DNA of 64,000 nt, from the NCBI GenBank assembly GCA_030425385.1, contig JAUIAH010000039.1:1-64000 (forward strand), given 5' to 3'. Numbering within the stretch: the first letter of the stretch is position 1; every line of letters starts with the position of its first letter. Source of the DNA: Verrucomicrobiia bacterium. GTDB taxonomy: Bacteria > Verrucomicrobiota > Verrucomicrobiia > Verrucomicrobiales > DEV007. Position numbers and translations under genes: made by a program. A model generated the notes under the pieces. That model had not been told where the DNA came from and searched no databases. It saw nothing but the letters and a program-made list of their open reading frames with translations. Shown piece after piece: positions 16,588 through 24,990 of this stretch.

Positions 16588-19500
16588 TCAGGGTGTTAGC
16601 GTGATGGAGGGGTCTTCTAAGCCTTGGGTGTATTCCTTGGTGTTTCCGTCAGGCCAGCGCACGGTGATGCTGGTGGGAGCAGACGCACTCCCGAGGCCAA
16701 AGCTCAACGCTGGCGAGCTCTGTGAAAGGTAGCCGGATCCGGCGAGTACTTCTGAAGTCTGTGGCTTTCCTCTCGTGGTCGTCACGGTCACGCGCGCGCC
16801 GATGGCGGTGGGATTGCTTGCGGGGCCTTGCAAACGCACCATGATGATCTTGCCAGCGTCTGTGTGATTCTCAAAGGCGAGCATGGTTCCTTTGTTGCGG
16901 GCGATGAGAAAGTCGGGCCGCGCGTCGTTGTTAAGATCTGTCAGGGCGAGGCTCATGGCGTCTTCGGGCACGACCAGTCCGCTCTTGTCAGGCCAAACCG
17001 GCTCAAAGGTGCCATCACCTTTTCCTCGAAGGAAGAGACTGAGGCCGCCGTCCATGTGGCCGGTTTCGACTTGAGGGCCATAGAAATTCTGCACGACATA
17101 GATGTCAGGGGTGCCGTCACCGTCGAATTCCCCAGTGACGATGCCAAAGATTGGAGCGATTTGAGCAATGTGCGGGAGTGGTTTGAAAGTGAATGTCCCC
17201 CCATCGTTGAGGAAGATGCCGCTATCCAATGTGGTGGCCTCCATACGTAGGGACTCGGTTAGTGCGGTCTCTTCATAAATGTTCTGCAAAGGAGCGAGGC
17301 CCCATTCATGGTAGCTGCTGAACTTGTTCGCCAGGTGAGGCATGGCGGCTGTGGAACAACTGCGCCCGCGCACAGGATAGAGCGTCTCGTCCTCGAACTC
17401 GGCCTCGACAATCTGCGGCTTGCCGGTCTTTTCGAAATCGCCGTAGTAGAGCAACACGGGCTTCTCCTTGCTGGCGTGATACTTGGTGTTGTGCCCGAAA
17501 TTACCAGCCACATAATCGGGATCGCCGTCGCCATCGACATCAGCGCTGGCAAGACTATTCCACCATCCACTGAGATCCGCCAGACCAGCGGCGGCGGACT
17601 TATCTTGAAATCGCCCGTCGGTGTTGTGATAGTATTTCACGGGGCCCCACTCGTGAGCCACCAGGAGATCCAACTGTCCATCGTCATCCACATCGGAAAA
17701 GAGAGCACTCGTCACGAGGCCGGTCTTCTTCAATCCTGGAGCGGCAGTGTCTGTCACATCGACAAAGCGACCGCCCTCGTTTCTTAGAAGGAAACTGTCA
17801 GGGGTGGACGGGTAGTCGCCTCCGACGACTCGTCCGCCGACGAAGAGATCGAGATCACCATCACGATCGATGTCGCAGGCAGCAACGGTGCCACCACTGG
17901 CAATCAAGGGAGGGAGGCCCTCGCGGTCGAGGGTGAAGACGCCTTGGCCGTCATTCTTGTAGAGGCGATCCTGGAGGAGGACTTCAAACTTCGTGCCGAG
18001 CTTCCATTCGTAGCCGCCACTCACGACGTAGAGATCGAGATCACCATCACCGTCTGCTTCGAAGAGCAATAATCCCATCTCTTCGAGATAATGATAGTTC
18101 TGGGTAGGAGGATTGGTTTCGAAAGGTGAAGACTTGGTGAACGTGCCATCAGCCTGGCGCCGTCCAAAGGTGATGCGTTGGCCCGCCGCACTGGAAAGGA
18201 CGAAATCTTCTTGGCCATCTCCGTCGAGATCTCCGACGGCAAGTCCGGGTCCCCACTGAGATTGGCGATTGGGTAGGAGTGGTTGCTCTTGGAAATCGTC
18301 GTATTCATTCTCCAAGTGTTGGAAGCCGTCCACGAGATCCACTTTCTTGAAGAGGGGCTCGGGCAACTCGCGTGCGGAGGGCATTCCTTGAAAGGGATCT
18401 TTCGGCTCCTGGAGAACGAGGTGAGCATTCCCTTCCAGGTCTGTCAGAGTCGTCTGGCGGCCGCTGGGCCAACCAACCACGAGGCGATCAATCTTCGTAG
18501 CATCGCCCAACCCGAAATGCATGATCGGTTCATGTGATGCCATGTAGCCGCGCATCACCGTATTCTGTTTCCGCTGAGTCTGCCCGCCAGCCTCTACCGT
18601 CACGCGCGCGCCGATGCCCGATGGATTGCTCTGACTGCCCCGGAAACTGATCAGGACGCGATTCCCGTCCTGACTATCATTGCGATACACACTTGCGGGT
18701 TCTTGCAAATTCACCACCACCAAATCGAGATCGCCATCACGATCGAGATCGGTGTGCACCGAACTGAAGCTCATGCCTACATGATCCAAGCCCCAATCCC
18801 TGCTCACTTCTTTGAAATGCAAATGGCCCTCATTGTGATAGACTAGGTTCTGCTCGCGTAGTTCGGGCGTGCCTGCCCGGGTATGCCGATCCCACTGGGT
18901 CTCTCCCGGCAGGACCTTGACGGCTGCTTCGTTGTCCGACTCGTTGTAGTTCTTGGACATGCCGTTGGTGAAATAGACATCCTCGTAACCGTCATTGTCG
19001 AAGTCCGCCAATTTCACCGTCCACGTCCAGTCCGTCCCTGACATGCCCGTCATGAAGGCTGCTTCCTTGAATCGTGTGGTCCCGGTGCCGAGATAGAGTG
19101 CATTGCGCATGTACTGGCGTGGGACGGCAGTGGCGAGAAATTCCGCACTATCACTCATCGCACCCATGGCTGTCTTCTGCTTGTAGTGATTTGTCCCTGA
19201 CATATCAGCGATAAGAAAGTCGAACCAGCCGTCGTGATTCAAATCGCCAAAGTCGGCTCCCATGGAGAACCACGTGGTATGAGGCACAGTCGCTTCAAGG
19301 ATGTCCGTAAACGTGCCGTCGCCATTATTCCGGTAGAAATAGTCGGGACTGTTGAAATCATTGCCCACATAAAGGTCGGGATAGCCATCGTCATTGTAGT
19401 CCCACCAGGTGGCGGACAACCCCCAGCCATTGCTGTCGATGCCGACTGTCTTCGTCACGTCTTCGAACGTCCCATTGCCGACATTGCGATAGAGATAGTC

Positions 19501-20328
19501 GGGCCGTCCCCAGTCCTCCCAATCCGCGACGAGGGCACCATTGGGCAACCGCCGGGTTCCCGTGATTCTCACATACTTCTCATACTCCGGCTTCAGCATC
19601 ACCTGCCCGCCAGGACCCATCATGGCCACCGCGGCATTCTCGGCGAATTTGCCGTCAGGATGGTAGTATTTATTGGTGAGGAGAAACAAATCGAGCTTTC
19701 CATCCAGGTCATAATCGCAGAAAGCGGGCGTGTGGCTCGCCTCCACAAGATCCAATCCGTGGCTCTTGGCATCCTCCGTGAAGGTGCCTTGGCCGTCGTT
19801 TAGAAACAACTGATTCGGCGTGTCGTGATTACACACATAGATGTCCAGATCGCCATCATTCTCGATGTCGACCATGGCGACGCCGACGCCCCAGTGATCG
19901 CCGCCGCTCACACCAGCCTTGTCCGTGATGTCTTCAAACTGAAACGCATCTGTTTGGCGAAAGAGCCCATTGGCCTCGGGGCCATTGGCAAAGAACAAGT
20001 CCGGTTTCTCATCGCCATCGATGTCGCCCACCGCGACGCCGCCCACGACCATCGACGACGCGTAAAGCCGTCGCATGGGATGGGTTGTGGGGTCTTTGAG
20101 GGGATTCACGAAATCGATTCCCGTAGCCTCTGGATCCAATTTCGTGAAGAGAGTGGCCCCATTTCCCTTGGACCGGGCATTCAGCGGCGTGGAGATCACG
20201 GCCTCAGTGCTCGCGGGCGTTGACGGCGAAGACGGTTCGGTCTCAGGGGACGACGAGGTGGGCGCATCTTGCTTGCTGCAACCCGCCAGGAGCAGGACCA
20301 GGAGTAAGGCGGAAGGACGTTTCATCAT
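16588..20328 (-). CDS. large FG-GAP/VCBS repeat lipoprotein with two ASPIC/UnbV domains
   Basis: The 1246-residue product starts with a lipoprotein signal (hydrophobic core followed by LLAGCSK, lipobox Cys about residue 17). It then carries more than a dozen calcium-binding DxDGDGxxD repeats in two blocks, each followed by an ASPIC/UnbV domain: NPSGIGARVTV to VVGWPSG near residue 560-620 and NPTAIGARVTV to VRWPDG near 1185-1235. The fold should be two beta-propellers. Proteins with this architecture (CRTAC1-like) are abundant in Planctomycetes and Verrucomicrobia and are thought to work at the cell surface in binding or degradation of polymers. I chose the paired ATGs at 20328/20325 because they directly precede the signal. 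The DUF1501 gene lies just upstream in the same direction. Confidence 0.88.
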   Translation of the reverse strand: MMKRPSALLLVLLLAGCSKQDAPTSSSPETEPSSPSTPASTEAVISTPLNARSKGNGATLFTKLDPEATGIDFVNPLKDPTTHPMRRLYASSMVVGGVAVGDIDGDEKPDLFFANGPEANGLFRQTDAFQFEDITDKAGVSGGDHWGVGVAMVDIENDGDLDIYVCNHDTPNQLFLNDGQGTFTEDAKSHGLDLVEASHTPAFCDYDLDGKLDLFLLTNKYYHPDGKFAENAAVAMMGPGGQVMLKPEYEKYVRITGTRRLPNGALVADWEDWGRPDYLYRNVGNGTFEDVTKTVGIDSNGWGLSATWWDYNDDGYPDLYVGNDFNSPDYFYRNNGDGTFTDILEATVPHTTWFSMGADFGDLNHDGWFDFLIADMSGTNHYKQKTAMGAMSDSAEFLATAVPRQYMRNALYLGTGTTRFKEAAFMTGMSGTDWTWTVKLADFDNDGYEDVYFTNGMSKNYNESDNEAAVKVLPGETQWDRHTRAGTPELREQNLVYHNEGHLHFKEVSRDWGLDHVGMSFSSVHTDLDRDGDLDLVVVNLQEPASVYRNDSQDGNRVLISFRGSQSNPSGIGARVTVEAGGQTQRKQNTVMRGYMASHEPIMHFGLGDATKIDRLVVGWPSGRQTTLTDLEGNAHLVLQEPKDPFQGMPSARELPEPLFKKVDLVDGFQHLENEYDDFQEQPLLPNRQSQWGPGLAVGDLDGDGQEDFVLSSAAGQRITFGRRQADGTFTKSSPFETNPPTQNYHYLEEMGLLLFEADGDGDLDLYVVSGGYEWKLGTKFEVLLQDRLYKNDGQGVFTLDREGLPPLIASGGTVAACDIDRDGDLDLFVGGRVVGGDYPSTPDSFLLRNEGGRFVDVTDTAAPGLKKTGLVTSALFSDVDDDGQLDLLVAHEWGPVKYYHNTDGRFQDKSAAAGLADLSGWWNSLASADVDGDGDPDYVAGNFGHNTKYHASKEKPVLLYYGDFEKTGKPQIVEAEFEDETLYPVRGRSCSTAAMPHLANKFSSYHEWGLAPLQNIYEETALTESLRMEATTLDSGIFLNDGGTFTFKPLPHIAQIAPIFGIVTGEFDGDGTPDIYVVQNFYGPQVETGHMDGGLSLFLRGKGDGTFEPVWPDKSGLVVPEDAMSLALTDLNNDARPDFLIARNKGTMLAFENHTDAGKIIMVRLQGPASNPTAIGARVTVTTTRGKPQTSEVLAGSGYLSQSSPALSFGLGSASAPTSITVRWPDGNTKEYTQGLEDPSITLTP

Positions 20329-20403
20329 CAGGATTTGGGCGCTCACCATCCCAAGAGCGCGGACAGGAGGCAAGGGATTTCAAACGATCTCGTCACCCGG
20401 GCA

Positions 20404-21807
20404 TCAGCCAAGTGGAAGGGGGGTGCCCTCGCACAGGAAATGAGGACGCCCGCTCGGATCATGAATCACCGTCTGAGGATCGATGCCCAGTGCGTGGAAG
20501 ATGGTCGCGTGCAAATCCGCCGGTCCGCAGGGCGACGACGCGGGCGCAAAGCCCGTCGCATCCGAGGCACCGTAGACCTGTCCGCCGCGAATCCCGCCAC
20601 CGGCAAAAGCCACGGAGTAGCAATTTGGGAAATGATCCCGACCGGCAGCACGATTGATCGTGGGGGTGCGTCCAAACTCCGTCAGCCAGACCACCAGTGT
20701 TTCGTCTAACAGGCCACGATCGTTGAGGTCGTCTAACAAAGCAGCAGAAGCCTGATCCAAAGGCGGAAGCATCCCGTTCTTCAATCGATTGAAGTTATTG
20801 GCGTGCGTATCGAAATGATCGCCCACCGAACCATTGAGATCCCCCGCCGCGCAGTAGACCGTCGCGATGGGCAATCCTGCTTCGATCAAGCGACGGGCTA
20901 ACAAGGTGCTCTGCCCACAGATGTGATCGCCATACGCCTCGTGGGTGGCGGCGGATTCCTTCTCCAGATCAAAGGCCTCGCGCACATCCTCACCAAGCAA
21001 CAAATTGAGCGCATTCTCTTGAGAAGCCGTGGCCGCAAGGGTCTCTGTGGGGGTCCCCATGGGGCTGGAAACCTGCAGGGATTTCAAGAAGGCGCGGCGC
21101 TCCAAAGCGCGTAGTTGATCTACCCCGTCCGGGAGATCAAGGTGAATCCGGCCTGATGTCGGCGACTTCCCATCGTAGAGTCGTCCACTCTGGGGCCGGA
21201 AGATTGGCGGATCATAACGCAGTCCTAAGAAACCGCCATCCTGACCGTTGGCAATGCCACCGTCTTCCATGCGATACGGCATGGACGCGCACAATGGTAG
21301 GGCTCCGTTGTCTGCGCGCGGATCCTCACGGAGATCCAACGCTGCCGCGGTCATGGCGCCAATGCTAGGCCAATCCTTGCGAGATGCGGGCCAATTGGCA
21401 TTCAAGCGCTCGGGCCGATGTCCCGTCAGATTCCAGTAAGCCGCCGAACGGTGTGATGGCGCCTCGTGCGTCACGCTCCGGACAATCGCGATATCGTGCA
21501 TGCGCTTGGCGATCCGCGGCAGGTGCTCGCCGATCTCGATTCCTGGCACAGTGGTCTTGATAGGGCGAAACTGACTCCGCACGTCAGAGCCAGCCTCGGG
21601 TTTCAGATCCCAGGTATCCACGTGGCTCATGCCACCCCAGGCAAAGAGAATGATGCAGGCCTTTGCCCTGCCAAATCCCGGAAGGGAAGACTTGGATGCC
21701 GCATGGCCATGTTGCTGAAGAGAGAGATACCCCGGGAGTCCCAAGCCGAGCGCACCCAGGCGGAGAAACTCTCGGCGCATGATCGCTTCGGCACGCGTGT
21801 GATCCAT
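20404..21807 (-). CDS. DUF1501 family secreted protein (Tat signal)
   Basis: The 467-residue protein starts with a twin-arginine signal (MRREFLRLGALGLGLPGYL, residues 10-28). The body shows the DUF1501 pattern: ACIILFAWGGMSHVDTWDLKP near residue 50, GEHLPRIAKRMHDIAIVRS near 92, and GLLDETLVVWLTEFGRTP near 365 with GRDHFPNCYSVAFAGGG near 390. DUF1501 belongs to the alkaline phosphatase-like clan, and its reaction is unknown. In this phylum it usually pairs with DUF1549/DUF1553 proteins, but here the partner is an FG-GAP/ASPIC lipoprotein 75 bases downstream. I kept the ATG at 21807 since CCGGAG lies about 12 bases before it; 21780 is an alternative. Confidence 0.85.
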   Translation of the reverse strand: MDHTRAEAIMRREFLRLGALGLGLPGYLSLQQHGHAASKSSLPGFGRAKACIILFAWGGMSHVDTWDLKPEAGSDVRSQFRPIKTTVPGIEIGEHLPRIAKRMHDIAIVRSVTHEAPSHRSAAYWNLTGHRPERLNANWPASRKDWPSIGAMTAAALDLREDPRADNGALPLCASMPYRMEDGGIANGQDGGFLGLRYDPPIFRPQSGRLYDGKSPTSGRIHLDLPDGVDQLRALERRAFLKSLQVSSPMGTPTETLAATASQENALNLLLGEDVREAFDLEKESAATHEAYGDHICGQSTLLARRLIEAGLPIATVYCAAGDLNGSVGDHFDTHANNFNRLKNGMLPPLDQASAALLDDLNDRGLLDETLVVWLTEFGRTPTINRAAGRDHFPNCYSVAFAGGGIRGGQVYGASDATGFAPASSPCGPADLHATIFHALGIDPQTVIHDPSGRPHFLCEGTPLPLG

Positions 21808-22024
21808 TGAGCCTTTAACTCCGGAAGGCTCTCAACGGAGCGGAATGGCAACCGAGGTGCAGACGCCGACGGGAGCGACGACCATCCTCCTTACCAATCT
21901 CACAGCCTCGGTCATCGGCCGGGAGAGATACTCCCAACGCATTCAACATCGACGTGCCCGACAAAGTTCTGACCAAATGAAACAGGCTGGTTGCCGACGG
22001 CTCTGGTCCCTTAAGCAGATGCGC

Positions 22025-22687
22025 CTACGCCATCAGGTCACGGAGAGCGGCCAGGTTCTTCTGTTCGTCGAAGATGGCTTCGATCTCCAATCCCAAGCCG
22101 GTGATGACGTCACTCTGCAATTTGCCTGAAGAGGATTTGAGGACCAAGCGGTAGTCCTGGTTTGCATCGAGCACATACTGCTCCAATGAGGAGGATTCAC
22201 TGTCAATAATCCAATACTCGCCCACGCCATTGGCGGCGTAGTCGTCAAACTTAACCCCGCGATCACGTTCCTCGGTGGAGGGTGAGATGACTTCGACGAC
22301 GAGATCGGGCACAGGGAACTTTAAGGTGCTCGGCTTGAGTGCGGCGGCTTTCTCGCGGCTGAAGAAGACCACATCGGGCTCGTAATCATTGCGAGGGAAG
22401 ACGCAGAGGCACTTCTCGACCTTCACCGTTCCCAATTGATGCAGGCTGACGAAAGATTTTAGAAGCGTTGCAAGTTGCAGGGTCACGTCCAAGTGCCGGT
22501 TCTTTGCAGGGGAGTGCAAGATGATCTGACCGTCGATAAACTCGACCTTCTGTTCCAGTGTCATCTCGGCGTAGAAGATTCCTCGCTGTTCCTGCTCTTC
22601 GCGCACTTGCTGGGCAAGGATTTCGACCGCCGTCGGCAATTGAGGCGAGTGCCTGAGAGGCTCAATGAGGGCGTCCAGTTTCGTCAT
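22025..22687 (-). CDS. Uma2 family (DUF820) putative restriction endonuclease-like protein
   Basis: The 220-residue protein has the PD-(D/E)XK nuclease-like core of the Uma2 family: YAEMTLEQKVEFIDGQIILHSPAKNRH near residues 39-65 (in parts), YEPDVVFF near 117, PDLVVEVISPSTEERDRGVKF near 146 and the YAANGVGEYWIID stretch near 170. The catalytic Asp of EPDV, Glu of VVEVIS and Lys of KFDDY are all present. Uma2 genes are very numerous in cyanobacteria and also occur in Planctomycetes and Verrucomicrobia; their role is unproven. It stands alone, without a partner toxin or methylase gene next to it. Confidence 0.85.
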   Translation of the reverse strand: MTKLDALIEPLRHSPQLPTAVEILAQQVREEQEQRGIFYAEMTLEQKVEFIDGQIILHSPAKNRHLDVTLQLATLLKSFVSLHQLGTVKVEKCLCVFPRNDYEPDVVFFSREKAAALKPSTLKFPVPDLVVEVISPSTEERDRGVKFDDYAANGVGEYWIIDSESSSLEQYVLDANQDYRLVLKSSSGKLQSDVITGLGLEIEAIFDEQKNLAALRDLMA

Positions 22688-23001
22688 CTCGGAACCAGGG
22701 TATCATCGAAAGGCCCCTCGTCAAAGCTGGGCGAAATCTAGAACTGAGGGTGCCTGGCTCCGTCTGCGCAGTTCGTTTCCACCTCGCCGACGCCCCTTGG
22801 AATGAGGCCGTTTGTCGCTCTTGAGTGGTCTTTAAATAGCGAGAGGTGGCCTTTCTAACAACCATACTTAGGATCCATGGAAACACCAGTTTCCCTGACC
22901 GAGATGGTATCGCGATATGAAATCCAAATACGAAGCTCGTGATATTGGATCGATATCACAGAGACGATGAAGAAGTCCGATGGTTCGAACAAGAGAGGAA
23001 G
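22688..23001. other. intergenic region without a recognised gene
   Basis: I find no coding pattern in this stretch. GTGATAT at 22939-22945 and ATATCAC at 22953-22959 form a 7-bp hairpin with a 7-base loop. It lies about 40 bases beyond the 3' end of the minus-strand tRNA-Glu and may help to end that transcript, though no T-run follows. Confidence 0.3.
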
Positions 23002-23076
23002 TGGCGACCCGTACGGGACTCGAACCCGTGTTGCCGCCGTGAAAGGGCGGAGTCCTAACCGCTAGACGAACGGGTC
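23002..23076 (-). tRNA. tRNA-Glu (anticodon TTC)
   Basis: On the minus strand the acceptor arms GACCCGT and ACGGGTC pair perfectly, the anticodon stem CCGCC/GGCGG encloses loop CTTTCAC with anticodon TTC, and the T arm ACGGGTTCGAGTCCCGT is standard. The 3' CCA is encoded (23002-23004). Confidence 0.96.
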
Positions 23077-23231
23077 ACTAGGACATCGAGGTCGGAAGAT
23101 TTAGAGCAGCAACACCCGTTCGCAAGGGAAAAGATAACGGTTTTTCCAGAGGGGGCGAGGCCGCACTTGACCACCCCACCCTTTGTCGACACGGTAGCGC
23201 CCACTTTGACACCGACCATCAACGAATCTTC

Positions 23232-23729
23232 ATGACCCGCCACACCATCTCCGTCCTCGTCGAGAACAAGTTTGGCGTCCTTGCCCGGATCGCTGGCATG
23301 TTTAGTGGGCGTGGTTACAACATCCACACGCTCAACGTGGGGCCTAGCCACGACCCCACCATTTCCCGCATGACCATCGTGGTGCGTGAGAAGGAGAATG
23401 TCCTCAACCAGATCATCAAGCAGTTGGACAAACTCGTGGACGTCATCCAGGTGGTCGACTTTCGCGAAGGTGAGAGTGTGAATCGGGAATTAGTTCTCGT
23501 GCAGGTTGGGGTGACCCCTGATTTGCGCGCCGAAGTCATCACCCTCTGCGACATCTTTCGTGCGCGCATCATCGATGTTAGCCCGGAGCGGCTCACCATT
23601 GAGGTGACCGGTGACGAAGGGAAGATCGACAAGTTTCTCAAACTGATGGAGGGCTTCAACATCCTGGACCTCACGCGCACGGGGAAGATCGCTCTTCCGG
23701 TGCAACCTGCCGATTCGGAGTCGGACTAG
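23232..23729 (+). CDS. ilvN: acetolactate synthase small (regulatory) subunit
   Basis: The regulatory subunit binds valine and controls acetolactate synthase, the first common step of branched-chain amino acid synthesis. The 165-residue protein begins [20 protein letters not shown], the N-terminal ACT domain, with [18 protein letters not shown] near residues 24-41. The second half (from about 78) is the C-terminal ACT-like domain with [19 protein letters not shown] near 112 to 130. The length is that of the standard IlvH/IlvN type. The catalytic subunit gene ilvB is not in the window. ilvC follows after 55 bases in the same direction. Confidence 0.95.
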   Translation: MTRHTISVLVENKFGVLARIAGMFSGRGYNIHTLNVGPSHDPTISRMTIVVREKENVLNQIIKQLDKLVDVIQVVDFREGESVNRELVLVQVGVTPDLRAEVITLCDIFRARIIDVSPERLTIEVTGDEGKIDKFLKLMEGFNILDLTRTGKIALPVQPADSESD

Positions 23730-23784
23730 CGGCTCACCCAACCACTTATTCACCACAACCACACACGTTAGAAACCAAACCAAC

Positions 23785-24813
23785 ATGTCTGCTACCATCT
23801 ACACGGACCAAGATGCCGATCTCAGCCACTTGAAAGAGAAGACCTGCGCGGTCATCGGCTTCGGTTCCCAAGGACACGCCCACGCTTTGAACCTCAAGGA
23901 AAGCGGTGTGCACGTGGTCATCGGTCTCTATCCGGGCAGCAAATCCCGAGAGTCTGCTCAGCAGAAAGGCTTCGAAGTCTTGGACACCGCTGAGGCGGTG
24001 AAACAAGCTGATGTGATCTTTCTCGCCGTCCCCGACGTCAAGATCCCAGCGATTTACGAGGCCGACGTGGAGCCCAGCCTCAGCGCTGGTAAGACCCTTC
24101 TCTTCAGCCACGGATTTGCCATCCACTACAAGACGGTCACCCCACCCGAAAACGTGAACGTCATCATGGTGGCACCGAAAGGTCCCGGACACATCGTTCG
24201 CCGGCAGTACACGGAGGGCAAAGGTGTTCCCAGCCTCATCGCGGTTTACCAAGATCCTTCTGGGAATTCCAAGGACATTGCCCTCGCTTGGGCAAAAGGC
24301 ATCGGCGGCACGCGGGGTGGCGTCTTTGAAACGGACTTTCGTGAAGAAACGGAAACGGACCTCTTTGGCGAGCAAACGGTCCTCTGTGGAGGTGCCTCGG
24401 CGCTGGTTCAGGCTGGGTTCGAAGTCCTCGTGGAAGCGGGTTACCAGCCGGAGATGGCTTACTTCGAGTGCTTGCACGAACTCAAGCTCATCGTCGATCT
24501 CATGAATGAGTCCGGCATCGCAGGCATGCGTTTCTCCATTTCCGAAACCGCCAAGTACGGTGATATCAGCGTCGGTCCCAAGATCATCGACGCCTCCGTG
24601 AAAGAGCGGATGAAAGAAGCTCTCACTGCCATCCAAGACGGCACCTTTGCCAAAGAATGGGTGGCTGAGTACGAAGCTGGACTTCCCAATTACAAACGCC
24701 TCCTTGAAGAGGGTGAGAAGCATCAGATCGAGGAAACGGGTCAGCGCTTGCGCGCGCTCATGCCTTGGATCAAGAAGCGTGATCTCGGCGGCGTACAGGC
24801 CGATTATTCCTAA
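23785..24813 (+). CDS. ilvC: ketol-acid reductoisomerase
   Basis: IlvC rearranges and reduces acetolactate with NADPH, the second step of valine and isoleucine synthesis. The 342-residue protein is a class I enzyme: [20 protein letters not shown] near residues 24-43 is the nucleotide site, with DVIFLAVPD near 82, [14 protein letters not shown] near 132 and the metal site region [18 protein letters not shown] near 198 to 215. ETDLFGEQ supplies the conserved acidic residues. It lies 55 bases after ilvN, so they share a transcript. The DNA immediately downstream holds tRNA-Ser. Confidence 0.97.
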   Translation: MSATIYTDQDADLSHLKEKTCAVIGFGSQGHAHALNLKESGVHVVIGLYPGSKSRESAQQKGFEVLDTAEAVKQADVIFLAVPDVKIPAIYEADVEPSLSAGKTLLFSHGFAIHYKTVTPPENVNVIMVAPKGPGHIVRRQYTEGKGVPSLIAVYQDPSGNSKDIALAWAKGIGGTRGGVFETDFREETETDLFGEQTVLCGGASALVQAGFEVLVEAGYQPEMAYFECLHELKLIVDLMNESGIAGMRFSISETAKYGDISVGPKIIDASVKERMKEALTAIQDGTFAKEWVAEYEAGLPNYKRLLEEGEKHQIEETGQRLRALMPWIKKRDLGGVQADYS

Positions 24814-24844
24814 GGGAGTACGACTACAATACCCTTTCGAAAGC

Positions 24845-24936
24845 GGAGGGATGGCTGAGTCCGGTTTAAGGCGCTTGACTCGAAATCAAGTGTAGGGGCA
24901 ACCCTACCGTGGGTTCGAATCCCACTCCCTCCGCCA
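24845..24936 (+). tRNA. tRNA-Ser (anticodon CGA)
   Basis: Acceptor GGAGGGA (24845-24851) pairs with TCCCTCC (24926-24932). The anticodon stem CTTGA/TCAAG holds loop CTCGAAA with anticodon CGA. The long variable arm TGTAGGGGCAACCCTACCG is typical of serine tRNA. CCA is encoded. Confidence 0.97.
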
Positions 24937-24955
24937 TTCACCTATTGTTTGATTT

Positions 24956-24990
24956 AAACCCTTGGCGCATACGCGCTAAGGGTTTTCTTC
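24956..24990. terminator. rho-independent terminator, probably bidirectional
   Basis: AACCCTTGGCGC (24957-24968) pairs with GCGCTAAGGGTT (24973-24984) around an ATAC loop, 12 bp with one wobble, followed by TTCTTC. It ends the ilvN-ilvC-tRNA-Ser transcript. It also contains the stop codon of the convergent gene, so it could serve both directions. Confidence 0.8.

Noticed and set aside
19234-19803. 189-codon plus-strand frame within the FG-GAP lipoprotein gene
   Set aside because: Asp/Gly-rich repeats read backwards give long Ile/Val frames; there is no independent evidence.
23746-24723. 325-codon open frame antisense to ilvC
   Set aside because: It mirrors the codons of a clear ketol-acid reductoisomerase and has no domain pattern of its own.
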